A stretch of DNA of 34,254 nt from CAYSBE01 sp046309355 (GTDB taxonomy: Bacteria; Bacteroidota; Bacteroidia; UKL13-3). Positions 1 to 8,764 of the stretch are shown here, in pieces. The notes under the pieces are model-generated. The model did not search any database. It worked only from the letters and a program-made list of their open reading frames with translations, and was not told the origin of the DNA. A program made the translations under genes and the position numbers. How positions within the stretch are numbered: position 1 is the stretch's first letter; each line of letters starts with the position of its first letter. The DNA lies in contig JBKCPL010000067.1 of the NCBI GenBank assembly GCA_046309355.1, forward strand, positions 1 to 34,254, read 5' to 3'.

Positions 1-3000
1 CCCAGGGTTGAGCAGGTAAATGTGTTTGGGAAAACACGCATGCTGTCTATGGCGCAATTATCGGTCGAACCATTGTTTACCTGTTCTGCTGTGATACTTG
101 CTACGCCTAATGCATTCACATAGGCCGAAACAGTACGTGTAAGCGTAATGGGGCGAACTGTATCAAGAACGGTTACTGTCGCTGTTGCAGTGTTTACATT
201 TCCGGTACTATCTTTTGCATACAGCACCACTGTATTGCTTCCAAGTTCAGCGCACCCGAATGTAGCCGGTAACACCCACATCGAGTCAATTCTGCAATTG
301 TCTGCCGATCCATTGTTTACCTGCGCTGCGTTTACGTTTATGTTACCGCTTGCATTCAGATACACAGTTCGATTTCGTGCAATCACAATTGGACTAACCG
401 TATCCAATACGGTGACAAGTGCGGTATTGCTACTGAAATTTCCGCTTGCATCAAATGTTTTTAGGATGACAGTATTTACGCCCAGATTGCTGCAGCCAAA
501 TGTTTTAGGCACTACTGCCATGCTATCTACTGCGCAGTTGTCTGTTGATCCGCTGTCTAGTTCAGCGGGCAATATCATGTAAGTGCCCGAAGCATTTAGG
601 TAAACAGTTATATTGCGGGTTACCGTTACCGGAGCTATCGTATCAAGAACATCTACCGTAGCGGCTATCTGTCCAATATTTCCCGAGCTGTCTTTTGCAA
701 ATAAATGTACAGTATTACTACCAAGTTCTGTACAACCGAAGGAATTCGGAAATACCCACATCGAGTCTAGGTTGCAGTTATCGGTCGTAGTGTTATTTAC
801 ATCAGACGATGTGATACTAACCGTACCGTTTGCATCAACATATACACTAATATTGTTAGCATCCACTACCGGACTAACCGTATCTACTATACTTACATTA
901 GCAAAATTGGAACTGAAATTACCACTCTCATCGTATGTGGTTAGCATAACCGTATTGCTTCCTATATGGCTGCAGTTAAATGTACTAGGATAAACAAACA
1001 TACTATCTATTCCACAGTTGTCTGTTGAGCCATTATTTACATCACCCGGCAAAATGGTTGCCATACCGAATGCGTCCAAATAAACCGTAATATCTTGTGT
1101 TGTGGTTACCGGACTAATGGTATCTAAAACTGTTATGAGAGACGTAGCTCTACCAATATTATTGCTGCTATCATACACAGCAAGTTCTACTGCACGTGTA
1201 CCCAAATGTGTGCAATTAAGTATATCGGGTGTTACGGTTAGCGAAGCAATATTGCAATTATCCGTTGAACCACTGTCTAAATCCGGTGCAGATAAAGTAA
1301 CAAAACCACTTGCGTCCAAGTAATAAACTGCATTTCTCGCAAGAGTATGAGGAGCAATTGTATCACGTACATCAACTAACGCTGCCTCTATTCCAACATT
1401 TCCACTGCTATCGGCTACATATAAAAATACCGTTTGTAATCCAACAGATTGACAATTGAAGGAATTGGGCAATACCCACATACTATCAATGCCACAGTTA
1501 TCGATAGACAAATTATAGACGTCTGTAACAGTTAGTTCAGCTTCGCCTGATTGGTTCAAATACACCGTTGCATTAGAGGTTATTACAATAGGGATAATTG
1601 TATCAATAACATGCACATTCGCATAGCCGATTGTTGTATTCAGACTCGGATCCTGCGCAGTTATTTCAACCTGATTGTCTCCCTTATTTGCACACGTTAG
1701 TGTAGCCGGATTAAGTGTAAACTGTATAATTCCACAATTATCGTATGACGCTGAATCAAGTTGAGCTGAATCCAGGTTGATATTCCCGTTAACATCCAGA
1801 TACCCGATTATATTTCGAAGATTTAGTACAGGAATGATAGTATCCAGTACATCTACATTAAACGCAACTGAATCTATATTGCCTGCTGCATCTACAGCTA
1901 TTAAGTAAACCGTATTCGAACCTATTTCGGAACAGCTAAACTGATCAATAGATAAGGCGAGTGATGGCACACCGCAATTGTCTGTTGTATTGCTATCTGC
2001 ATCAATAGTATTGATAGAAGCGGTGCCTGACTGATCTAAGAACACGGTAAGGTTGCGAGCCCTTACCTGCGGACGAATGGTATCAATAACCAGTACATTC
2101 ACAGAGGCAGTGCCGGTATTCCCAATCTCATCCATGGCGTATAGTAAAATGGTATTTACACCACTTTGACTGCAATCAACTAAATCAGGCGTAACCCAAA
2201 TACTGTCAATTCCGCAGTTATCTGAGCTTGTTGAATCCACGTCAGATACACCTATCTGCACAAATCCGTTTGCATCTAAATAAAATGTCAAATTCTGTTT
2301 AGGTATAACTACCGGTGCTATTGTATCTAATACCGTCACTATAAGATATGTACTATCTATATTACCCGCTATGTCTGAGCCACGCAACCAAACCACATTA
2401 TCGCCTCGGTGCGAGCAGTCAAATGAATCAATACTCAGCCTCAGCCAATCAATGCCGCAATTGTCATAACTGCCATTATCAACTTGAGTCGCATCCACTG
2501 TAACGTATCCCTGAGCATTCAGAAAAACGGTAATATCAGTGGTCCTTATTCTTGGCAATATCGTATCTACCAGAGTATAACTAAAAGAATCCTGTGAATT
2601 GGTACCACTAAAATCGAAACTTGTAAGTACCGCTCTTTGCAGGCCTAGATGACTACAATCCAAAACTGCCGGATCTACAGAAAATGAATCGATTCCACAA
2701 TTGTCAGTAGAACCGCTGTCAATAGCTATCGGATTTATGGTATGTAATCCATTTGAATCCAGATACAGCAGCACGTTTTGCCTGGCCTGTGTATGTGGAG
2801 GAAATGAATCTATTACAGTTAAATTATAGGTAACGCTGGCAATATTATTGAATATATCGCGTGCAAAAAGTGTTGCCGTTTGGGTGCCTAAATCTGAACA
2901 GTCTACCGTGTCGGGTAAAACCCACATGCTGTCTATCGAACAATTGTCATAACTCCCCATATCGACCTGAAATGGCGTTATGACCGCTTTGTTCGTGGTA

Positions 3001-4008
3001 TCCAGATAAACGGTTAAATCCTGCGCAAACATAAACGGACGAATAGTGTCACGTACAAGAACTGTTGCCGTTTTACTCGATACATTGGACGATGGGTCAG
3101 TAAGCGTTAGCGTAACTGTATTGGGGCCCACCTCTGAACAGGAGAAAGCATTAGGCGTTACGGAATAGGTAGTTATGTTGCAATTATCACGAGAGCTGCT
3201 ATCAACAACAGATGGTGAAAGCGTATAGCTACCAAACTGATCGAGATAAACAGTAGGATTTCTTGTTTGTGCTACAGGTGCAATAGTATCAAGGATAGTA
3301 ACTGTACACGTTGCAGTCGTAAAATTTCCCGAACTGTCCAATGCCCTTAACGTTACTGTATTTAAACCTACATTCGCACATGTAAATGAATCGGGAATGG
3401 CTGTTAGCGTAAACGAACAGTTATCGCTGGAACCGTTATCCAGAAAGGCACCTGTTATTTTAACCCACCCTGATTGATTCAAATAAGCCGTTCTGTTTTG
3501 TGCTCGTGCACGAGGCCTCACGGTATCTAATACCAGTACGTTTATATTTTTAGTGGATGTATTGTTGTAAATATCCTGCGCTACAACTGAAATAGTTTTA
3601 TTTCCTACATCTGAACAACCCACCCTGATTGGAATAACAGAAACTGATTGCATTCCGCAATTGTCGGTAGTTCCGCTATCGATCTGACTGACCAGTAAAT
3701 TTCGATTTCCCGTATTGTCAAGGTAGTAGACCAGGTTTGTTTTGTTTCGTATGACGGGCGGTATAGAATCCCGAATGGTGACAAAGGCTGTGGCCGTGCT
3801 TACGTTATTGAATGTATCTGTAAGTGTTAGTGTAACCACATGATTCCCTATTTGAGAACAATTAAAGGTATTGGGAGACACTGTCCGTGTTTTTATAGCA
3901 CAGTTGTCAAATGAGCCATTGTCCACATCATCAGGTGTAAGGGTTATACTTCCCGATTGCCCTACCGATCGTATGATGTTGCGGGTACGTGCCGTAGGCG
4001 GAATAGTA
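1..4008 (-). repeat. Tandem 240-bp coding repeat array (HYR-like units)
   Basis: The DNC-coding codons recur with D-codon tops at 62, 302, 542, 782, 1022, 1262, 1502 and on to 3908. Spacing is 240 bp in most steps, with occasional 237 or 243. That gives 16 complete units and one cut by the left edge. Units have diverged at the DNA level but keep length and frame. Units 480 bp apart near the left edge are more alike than neighbours: one 14-base block at 274-287 recurs exactly at 754-767. This is protein-coding repetition and not a CRISPR or satellite array. Confidence 0.9.
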
Positions 4009-4817
4009 TCATTCATCACACGCACAATCCGATTAACCGTAGATGTGCAACCGCCCGAGACAGTTATAGTTAAACTTACGTTGTATGTTCCGGGAGCTGA
4101 ATATGTTTTAACCGGTGCAGCGAGTGTTGATGTGGTTGAATCGCCAAAGTTCCAGCTATGGCTGGTAATTCCTCCAATATTGGCCTGGATGAAAATCTCG
4201 TCTACTCCCCAATTGTCCCATTGATCACCTGAATTTTGAGGCTGATACCACCTAAATCGCGTATTGGGTCCTGCTGCTCCTGATGGTATAGGAATGTTGT
4301 ATTGGGTCCATGAATACAATGGGCCACTCTTAGATGGGTTAGGCACCCAATTTGTTATATCAACCCAAGTAGTTCCGTTCAGTGAGTACTGCAAAAACAC
4401 TCCCTCAACTGTAAGATCAGGGTCTTCACACCCCGGGTCAGGATCATCAGCTCCGTACCGCATGTAAAACTGTATGGTACCACCGGCACTTACGTTCAAT
4501 GGCTGCGTTTGTACAAAACGAACACCACCTGATCGCGTGGTAGCCCAAAAATAAAAGCTACTATCTACCATGTAAGTCCAGCACGGCTGACCAATTACAT
4601 AAGGACTAGAAGTCCAACCAACAGGAATAGTAGTAGAAACGAAGTTAAAGTTAGTAGCCGTAACTTGACCAACCGAGAAATTAAACGTACGGTTTCCACA
4701 CACCCCACTGTCGGGCGTAACAGCTATAGGTGCTGTACACTGGGCTGAAACACGCAGGTTGAGCGAGCCCAGCAAAACGAGGCATATTCCAAAACGTAGT
4801 ATGTGTTTAAAATACAT
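1..4817 (-). CDS. Giant secreted repeat protein (Reelin-like + PKD + HYR-like repeats), 3' end beyond window
   Basis: The frame opens at an ATG at 4817 and stays open to base 1, giving at least 1605 residues with the C-terminus outside the window. Residues 1-26 form a signal peptide ending in VSAQ. Residues 27-215 look like a Reelin-type jelly roll (motif WGVDEIFI near 203). Residues 218-268 are a PKD domain (SWNFGDS, then PGTYNVSLTI). From about residue 270 there are HYR-like repeats of about 80 residues, each with D-T-x-x-P, a YLD/YLN strand, an SxDNC motif and a second Cys after a TF or SF. Seventeen DNC motifs are visible, the first at residue 304 and the last at residue 1586. The two Cys per unit probably form a disulfide. 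The likely role is a surface adhesin or matrix protein. A type IX sorting domain would be expected at the unseen C-terminus. It lies 11 bp after the small secreted protein gene and is probably cotranscribed. The gene is certain; the function is inferred. Confidence 0.93.
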   Translation of the reverse strand, partial: MYFKHILRFGICLVLLGSLNLRVSAQCTAPIAVTPDSGVCGNRTFNFSVGQVTATNFNFVSTTIPVGWTSSPYVIGQPCWTYMVDSSFYFWATTRSGGVRFVQTQPLNVSAGGTIQFYMRYGADDPDPGCEDPDLTVEGVFLQYSLNGTTWVDITNWVPNPSKSGPLYSWTQYNIPIPSGAAGPNTRFRWYQPQNSGDQWDNWGVDEIFIQANIGGITSHSWNFGDSTTSTLAAPVKTYSAPGTYNVSLTITVSGGCTSTVNRIVRVMNDTIPPTARTRNIIRSVGQSGSITLTPDDVDNGSFDNCAIKTRTVSPNTFNCSQIGNHVVTLTLTDTFNNVSTATAFVTIRDSIPPVIRNKTNLVYYLDNTGNRNLLVSQIDSGTTDNCGMQSVSVIPIRVGCSDVGNKTISVVAQDIYNNTSTKNINVLVLDTVRPRARAQNRTAYLNQSGWVKITGAFLDNGSSDNCSFTLTAIPDSFTCANVGLNTVTLRALDSSGNFTTATCTVTILDTIAPVAQTRNPTVYLDQFGSYTLSPSVVDSSSRDNCNITTYSVTPNAFSCSEVGPNTVTLTLTDPSSNVSSKTATVLVRDTIRPFMFAQDLTVYLDTTNKAVITPFQVDMGSYDNCSIDSMWVLPDTVDCSDLGTQTATLFARDIFNNIASVTYNLTVIDSFPPHTQARQNVLLYLDSNGLHTINPIAIDSGSTDNCGIDSFSVDPAVLDCSHLGLQRAVLTSFDFSGTNSQDSFSYTLVDTILPRIRTTDITVFLNAQGYVTVDATQVDNGSYDNCGIDWLRLSIDSFDCSHRGDNVVWLRGSDIAGNIDSTYLIVTVLDTIAPVVIPKQNLTFYLDANGFVQIGVSDVDSTSSDNCGIDSIWVTPDLVDCSQSGVNTILLYAMDEIGNTGTASVNVLVIDTIRPQVRARNLTVFLDQSGTASINTIDADSNTTDNCGVPSLALSIDQFSCSEIGSNTVYLIAVDAAGNIDSVAFNVDVLDTIIPVLNLRNIIGYLDVNGNINLDSAQLDSASYDNCGIIQFTLNPATLTCANKGDNQVEITAQDPSLNTTIGYANVHVIDTIIPIVITSNATVYLNQSGEAELTVTDVYNLSIDNCGIDSMWVLPNSFNCQSVGLQTVFLYVADSSGNVGIEAALVDVRDTIAPHTLARNAVYYLDASGFVTLSAPDLDSGSTDNCNIASLTVTPDILNCTHLGTRAVELAVYDSSNNIGRATSLITVLDTISPVTTTQDITVYLDAFGMATILPGDVNNGSTDNCGIDSMFVYPSTFNCSHIGSNTVMLTTYDESGNFSSNFANVSIVDTVSPVVDANNISVYVDANGTVSITSSDVNNTTTDNCNLDSMWVFPNSFGCTELGSNTVHLFAKDSSGNIGQIAATVDVLDTIAPVTVTRNITVYLNASGTYMILPAELDSGSTDNCAVDSMAVVPKTFGCSNLGVNTVILKTFDASGNFSSNTALVTVLDTVSPIVIARNRTVYLNASGNINVNAAQVNNGSADNCRIDSMWVLPATFGCAELGSNTVVLYAKDSTGNVNTATATVTVLDTVRPITLTRTVSAYVNALGVASITAEQVNNGSTDNCAIDSMRVFPNTFTCSTL

Positions 4818-4828
4818 CTAGCAGCAGC

Positions 4829-5299
4829 CTATTCGTATATCTTTAGGTTTAAAAATTCAATTTGCTTCATTTCTTCGGCTGCCTCACGGCCCACCAACGA
4901 TACATAGATGGTAATATCACGAAACTGGTTGTCGCAAGTGGTTTCAAAATTTTGATTTGGCCTTAAGGCAATACGTTTGTGGTATTCTGGCGAATTGCCT
5001 TTTTCGTTGGTAAGCCGCTGGTTGTAGTACATTCTGCAATCCCAATCTACGGCAATGTATTTTTTTGTCTGATTCTCTACCCGAAACATAAGCTTGTTCG
5101 CTGGAAAACCATTTGCATCGTCACATGACTGTACTTTGGAATATACCTTCACCTGATTGGATGATAGTACCAGTTTCCATTCGGAAAGATCAGATACATT
5201 CAACCAACCCGATGTATCCTGAGCCGATGCGTGGTTCAAAAAACCCGAGATGGCACAAAACACACTAAAAAAGATAAACTTAAGGCTACTTAGCTTCAT
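4829..5299 (-). CDS. Small secreted protein of unknown function
   Basis: A 156-residue protein with a clear signal peptide (positive MKLSSLK start, hydrophobic core, ASAQ cleavage near residue 27). The mature part is about 130 residues. It has a WKLVLSS strand followed by VKVYSKVQ, a central IAVDWDCRMYYNQ segment and a late CDNQFRDITIYV strand. Three Cys (CDD, DCR, TCD) could form disulfides outside the cytoplasm. The beta-rich pattern suggests a small sandwich fold, but I do not recognise the family. It ends 11 bp before the start of the giant repeat protein on the same strand, so the two are probably cotranscribed and it may act with that surface protein. That partnership rests only on position. 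Confidence 0.85.
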   Translation of the reverse strand: MKLSSLKFIFFSVFCAISGFLNHASAQDTSGWLNVSDLSEWKLVLSSNQVKVYSKVQSCDDANGFPANKLMFRVENQTKKYIAVDWDCRMYYNQRLTNEKGNSPEYHKRIALRPNQNFETTCDNQFRDITIYVSLVGREAAEEMKQIEFLNLKIYE

Positions 5300-5469
5300 A
5301 CTGATTACAGAACAAATAAGGTAGCGAATATACTACAAAATTAACCAACGACTATACCGTATTAAAGCTATTTTAATAACTTTTGTAATGAGCATGAAAC
5401 TGCATGCAAAGAGCCGGTATCAACTGGATCTTATACGTCTGTTTATCAATATGTTGAGATAGAATAAAT

Positions 5470-6354
5470 CTATTTTTTCTTCTTAGCGGGTGCCGGTTTG
5501 TAATCTGGCAAAGCTTTAATTTCAGCTATCAAACGTTCATTATTTTTAACATACGTGTCATTATTATCGGCTTTTGCCAATTCCATAGACTGGGCAGCGG
5601 CCGTCATTGCGCCTTCATAATCTTTGAGACCACGGTGTATTTTTGCTTTTAACAAGAGTACCCAGTATGCTTTCGGATTGGCTTCTACGGCTTTGTTTAC
5701 CCAAATCAATGCCTGATTGAGGTCTTTTTTATTTTCGAAATAGTAGTTGGCTGCTCCGTAATATGGGCGTGTATCTTTGTTCATAATGTCACCAATCTGC
5801 TTCATCAAACGTTCATCATAGCTGGCAGTTACATTGAGCGATATAGCTGTTCGCTCCCACTTCAGCTCAATATCGCAGGCATCGTTTTTTATGTTTGATA
5901 CTTCAATCGTGAAGGTTTCTACATGTGCAGCGGTTGCTGACGCTTTTACCTGCATTCTGGCTACATCATTTTCTTTCTTGTAATCTTCTTCGCTGGTAAC
6001 ATCCAAGTCTTTCGTAAGCACTACAGTCCACTCCTGCTCGCCCGGAAAAGTGATTAGTCCGTATTTACCGGCTTTCACATCTATGCCATTTACCTTTACA
6101 TCTTCACCGAAACTTATGGTAGTTGCCCCGTTCGCACCTGTTCTCCAAAATTTACCGTAGGGTACTACGTCACCAAATATTTTACGGCCTTTAGCTCCGG
6201 GACGGGCATACGAAATCTCAATTTTTGATGTGGCAAAATTTTGAGTTACCGTTGCCGCTGGGCTGGGTTGAGGAAATGGAATTGACTGAGCGCTGAGCTC
6301 AATCGAGAATAAAATGCTTGTAGCAGCTGTTAAAATGAAGTGTTTGGTTTTCAT
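5470..6354 (-). CDS. DUF2911 domain protein with C-terminal TPR-like helices
   Basis: A 294-residue exported protein. The signal peptide runs to about residue 22 (ELSAQS). Residues 30-170 match the DUF2911 family of Bacteroidota, with SYARPGAKGRKIFGDVVPYG, then FWRTGANGATTISF, then VKAGKYGLITFPG. From about 190 the protein is helical, with TPR-like helices (LNQALIWVNKAVEANPKAYW, then YEGAMTAAAQSMELAKAD). It ends in a Lys-rich tail. The molecular function of DUF2911 is not established; these are periplasmic or cell-envelope proteins. The ATG lies 24 bp after the SDR stop codon, so it may be the last gene of the long permease-ribBA operon. The following gap (5300-5469) holds no gene. Confidence 0.92.
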   Translation of the reverse strand: MKTKHFILTAATSILFSIELSAQSIPFPQPSPAATVTQNFATSKIEISYARPGAKGRKIFGDVVPYGKFWRTGANGATTISFGEDVKVNGIDVKAGKYGLITFPGEQEWTVVLTKDLDVTSEEDYKKENDVARMQVKASATAAHVETFTIEVSNIKNDACDIELKWERTAISLNVTASYDERLMKQIGDIMNKDTRPYYGAANYYFENKKDLNQALIWVNKAVEANPKAYWVLLLKAKIHRGLKDYEGAMTAAAQSMELAKADNNDTYVKNNERLIAEIKALPDYKPAPAKKKK

Positions 6355-6378
6355 GAGTGTATTTAATTAATGGTTTGT

Positions 6379-7167
6379 TTAAAGATTGGGGGTGCGTCCT
6401 CCATCTACTGGCAGGTTTATGCCTGTGATGTACGATGCGTATTCGCTAGCGAGAAAAAGTGCAGCATAGGCTATTTCATCGGGTGCGGCAAAACGACCTA
6501 TCGGAATTTCTGCTGTCATTTCGTGTTCAACCTCATCTGTGCTGTGCTGCTGCTTCATGGCTTTCCCTTCTATGATTTGCCTAAGGCGGTCTGTTGATGT
6601 AGCGCCTGGCAGAATGTTGTTGACTGTAATTCCATGTGGACCAAGCTCACCTGCCAGCGTTTTTGACCAATTGGCCACAGCTCCACGAATGGTATTGCTT
6701 ACGCCCAGGCCTTTCAGTGGCGCTTTCACAGATGTAGAAATAATATTGATGATGCGCCCATAACCTGACGCGCGCATTCCGTCCACTACAGCATGTGCGA
6801 GTACCTGACTGCACAGCAAGTGATGTGTAAATGCTGTTAAGTATTCGTGCAATTCGGCATCAATAGCCGTTCCTGCTGGCGGGCCACCGGTGTTATTTAC
6901 AAGAATGTGATACACCCTGGGCAGGTGCAAAAGTGTGTCAACCTTTTCGCGCAATTCATCGGGCTTACTGAAATCGGCTGATATGTAATCATGCGTCTGT
7001 CCTTTTGTTGTATCTAAATCACGAACAATACGCTCAAGAATACTCGTATTGCGTGCTACCAATGTAACATTGGCACCGGCCCTGGCAAGTTGCATAGCTA
7101 TAGCATTTCCTATGCCGCGAGACGCCCCACAAACCAGTGCATTTTTGTTAAGTAATTCAATATTCAT
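6379..7167 (-). CDS. SDR-family oxidoreductase lacking the canonical Tyr-x3-Lys
   Basis: A 262-residue Rossmann protein. The dinucleotide-binding GASRGIG lies at about residues 14-20, NNTGG at about 91-95, a PG-type segment (NILPGATSTDRL) near 185, and the C-terminus ends INLPVDGGRT, as in 3-oxoacyl-ACP-reductase-like SDRs. Ser is present (IINIISTS), but where Tyr-x3-Lys is expected the sequence reads GLGVSNTIRGAVANWSKTLA. The catalytic Tyr is therefore absent and Arg sits near the Lys position. A subgroup of BKR-like SDRs is known with this S-N-x-x-R pattern, so this is probably a family property and not damage. The substrate is unknown. The ATG overlaps the stop of the thioesterase gene by 4 bp, indicating translational coupling and a possible shared acyl-CoA or acyl-ACP substrate. 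Confidence 0.92.
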   Translation of the reverse strand: MNIELLNKNALVCGASRGIGNAIAMQLARAGANVTLVARNTSILERIVRDLDTTKGQTHDYISADFSKPDELREKVDTLLHLPRVYHILVNNTGGPPAGTAIDAELHEYLTAFTHHLLCSQVLAHAVVDGMRASGYGRIINIISTSVKAPLKGLGVSNTIRGAVANWSKTLAGELGPHGITVNNILPGATSTDRLRQIIEGKAMKQQHSTDEVEHEMTAEIPIGRFAAPDEIAYAALFLASEYASYITGINLPVDGGRTPNL

Positions 7168-7565
7168 ACCTGCGAACTTAATCGTTGAAACAATGCTTCC
7201 AATTTTTCTTTCTTTAAAATCTTTTGACCGGTTTCACCCGTTGCTACCAAACGCTCATTCACACGTGCCGTATACGAACAAATTAGTTCATGCTGATTTA
7301 CCGATTTTACCTCTGCTTCGAACAGTATATTTTCACCGATGAGTGCAGGCGAATGGTGATTTACGGTTAAAAATGTTCCGATTCCTTCTTCATCTGCTTC
7401 TTTCATCTGCAGTACAAACTGACGGCATGCCCACTCCGCATCGCGACCTAGCGCAAACGTGGCATAAACAGGGTGCACCTGACCGCTGTCAAACGCTGCT
7501 GTATCCTGCTGAGTAATTTGCTTGGTATAATACAGTTTATCGCCTGTAGTGAACGGATTTTTCAT
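7164..7565 (-). CDS. Hotdog-fold thioesterase, FlK (fluoroacetyl-CoA thioesterase)-like
   Basis: A 133-residue single hotdog domain. A Thr-Glu-His set at T36 (VYATFALG), E44 (DAEWACR) and H70 (TVNHHSPA) has spacings of 8 and 26. These are the spacings I recall for the catalytic T42-E50-H76 of FlK-type thioesterases. The core PALIGENILFEAEVKSV followed by YTARVNERLVATGE is typical of the fold. The likely reaction is hydrolysis of a short or unusual acyl-CoA. The substrate cannot be told, and nothing suggests fluoroacetate. The gene starts inside the ribBA stop (1-bp TAATG overlap) and its stop overlaps the SDR start by 4 bp, so it sits in the middle of a translationally coupled operon. Confidence 0.85.
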   Translation of the reverse strand: MKNPFTTGDKLYYTKQITQQDTAAFDSGQVHPVYATFALGRDAEWACRQFVLQMKEADEEGIGTFLTVNHHSPALIGENILFEAEVKSVNQHELICSYTARVNERLVATGETGQKILKKEKLEALFQRLSSQV

Positions 7566-8764
7566 TAGTCGTGTCCCATTCTTTTTTGTTTGGTTTGCAG
7601 ATAATTAAGGTTGTGTGGATTTGGTTTTACTTTAATCGGAACATTCTGCACTATTTCCAATCCATAGCCAATAAGTCCTGCACGTTTGGTTGGATTATTG
7701 GTGAGCAATTTCATTTTATGCACACCCACATCACGCAGTATTTGTGCTCCTACACCGTAATCGCGTTCATCCATTTTAAATCCGAGTTTAAGGTTAGCCT
7801 CAACCGTATCCAGACCTTGTTCCTGCAATTTGTAGGCGCGCAATTTATTGATTAATCCTATGCCTCTGCCCTCTTGATTAATATACAGAATAACACCCTT
7901 GCCTTCTTTCTCTATCATGTCCATAGCTACCTGTAGTTGCTCACCGCAATCGCAGCGAAGCGAATGAAAAATGTCTCCGGTTACGCACGATGAATGCACA
8001 CGTACAAGTATGGGCTCATCAGGTTGCCACTCTCCTTTTTTGAGCACCAGATGCTCCTGTCCACTATCTATCTGTTCGTAGGCTATCAGCTCAAAATGAC
8101 CAAGCTTGGTGGGCATTTCAACCGATATAACTCGCTTAATGAGCGATTCGTTTTTTAATCGGTATTCAATTAAATCCTTAATCGTAATAAGTTTTAATTG
8201 AAATCGCTCGGCTACTTCTAGCAGATCAGGAAGACGAGCCATGCTGCCGTCTTCGTTCAGTATTTCAACAATACAACCTGCCGGCTCAAAACCTGCCAAC
8301 CGAGCTAAATCGATAGCCGCTTCTGTGTGACCGGCTCTTCGCAGCACACCGTTGGTCTGTGCACGGAGCGGAAAAATATGACCCGGTTTGCCTAAGTCAG
8401 CCGGCTTGGTTTCAGGATCAATAAGTGCCTGCACCGTTTTAGCTCGGTCATGTGCCGATATTCCGGTGGTACAACCTTTACCCAGCAAATCGACTGAAAC
8501 GGTAAATGCGGTTTCGTGAACTGCATTGTTATCTTTTACCATCAGGTTTAATTCCAGTTGTCTGCATCGTTCATCGGTTAGTGGCACGCATATCAGACCT
8601 CGGCCGTGTGTGGCCATAAAATTGATGACTTCGGGAGTTACATTTCGGGCTGCGGTCAAAAAATCACCTTCGTTTTCTCTATCCTCATCATCTACTACTA
8701 TCACCATCTTCCCGTTTCTGATATCCTCGATGGCTTCTTCTATCCTGTTAAACTTAATCGTCAT
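7565..8764 (-). CDS. ribBA: Bifunctional DHBP synthase / GTP cyclohydrolase II
   Basis: A 399-residue bifunctional enzyme of riboflavin synthesis. Residues 1-205 are 3,4-dihydroxy-2-butanone-4-phosphate synthase: DDEDRENEGD at 25-34 (acidic metal site), HGRGLICVPL, and RRAGHTEAAIDLARLAG. Residues 206-399 are GTP cyclohydrolase II: a zinc site of three Cys in SSCVTGDIFHSLRCDCGEQL (about 255-275), QEGRGIGLINKLRAYKLQ, and LLTNNPTK. Length is normal for RibBA. It makes both entry intermediates of the flavin pathway from ribulose 5-phosphate and GTP. No FMN riboswitch is possible directly upstream, because the start codon overlaps the glycosyltransferase stop by 4 bp. Expression therefore depends on the operon promoter or an internal one. 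No other rib gene is present. Confidence 0.98.
   Translation of the reverse strand: MTIKFNRIEEAIEDIRNGKMVIVVDDEDRENEGDFLTAARNVTPEVINFMATHGRGLICVPLTDERCRQLELNLMVKDNNAVHETAFTVSVDLLGKGCTTGISAHDRAKTVQALIDPETKPADLGKPGHIFPLRAQTNGVLRRAGHTEAAIDLARLAGFEPAGCIVEILNEDGSMARLPDLLEVAERFQLKLITIKDLIEYRLKNESLIKRVISVEMPTKLGHFELIAYEQIDSGQEHLVLKKGEWQPDEPILVRVHSSCVTGDIFHSLRCDCGEQLQVAMDMIEKEGKGVILYINQEGRGIGLINKLRAYKLQEQGLDTVEANLKLGFKMDERDYGVGAQILRDVGVHKMKLLTNNPTKRAGLIGYGLEIVQNVPIKVKPNPHNLNYLQTKQKRMGHD

Noticed and set aside
1..4008. Regular 240-bp spacing as a possible CRISPR or DNA satellite
   Set aside because: Units are diverged, keep reading frame, and encode conserved DNC, TF-x-C and D-T-x-x-P motifs. There are no short identical repeats with unique spacers.
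148..4467. Several plus-strand ORFs of 67-144 codons across the left end
   Set aside because: They are antisense to the continuous minus-strand repeat protein. Their similar wording arises because the 240-bp coding repeats are periodic on both strands.
5360..5378. AT-only inverted repeat TATTAAA/TTTAATA as a terminator
   Set aside because: The 7-bp stem is AT only with a 5-base centre and no T run, so it is too weak to call.
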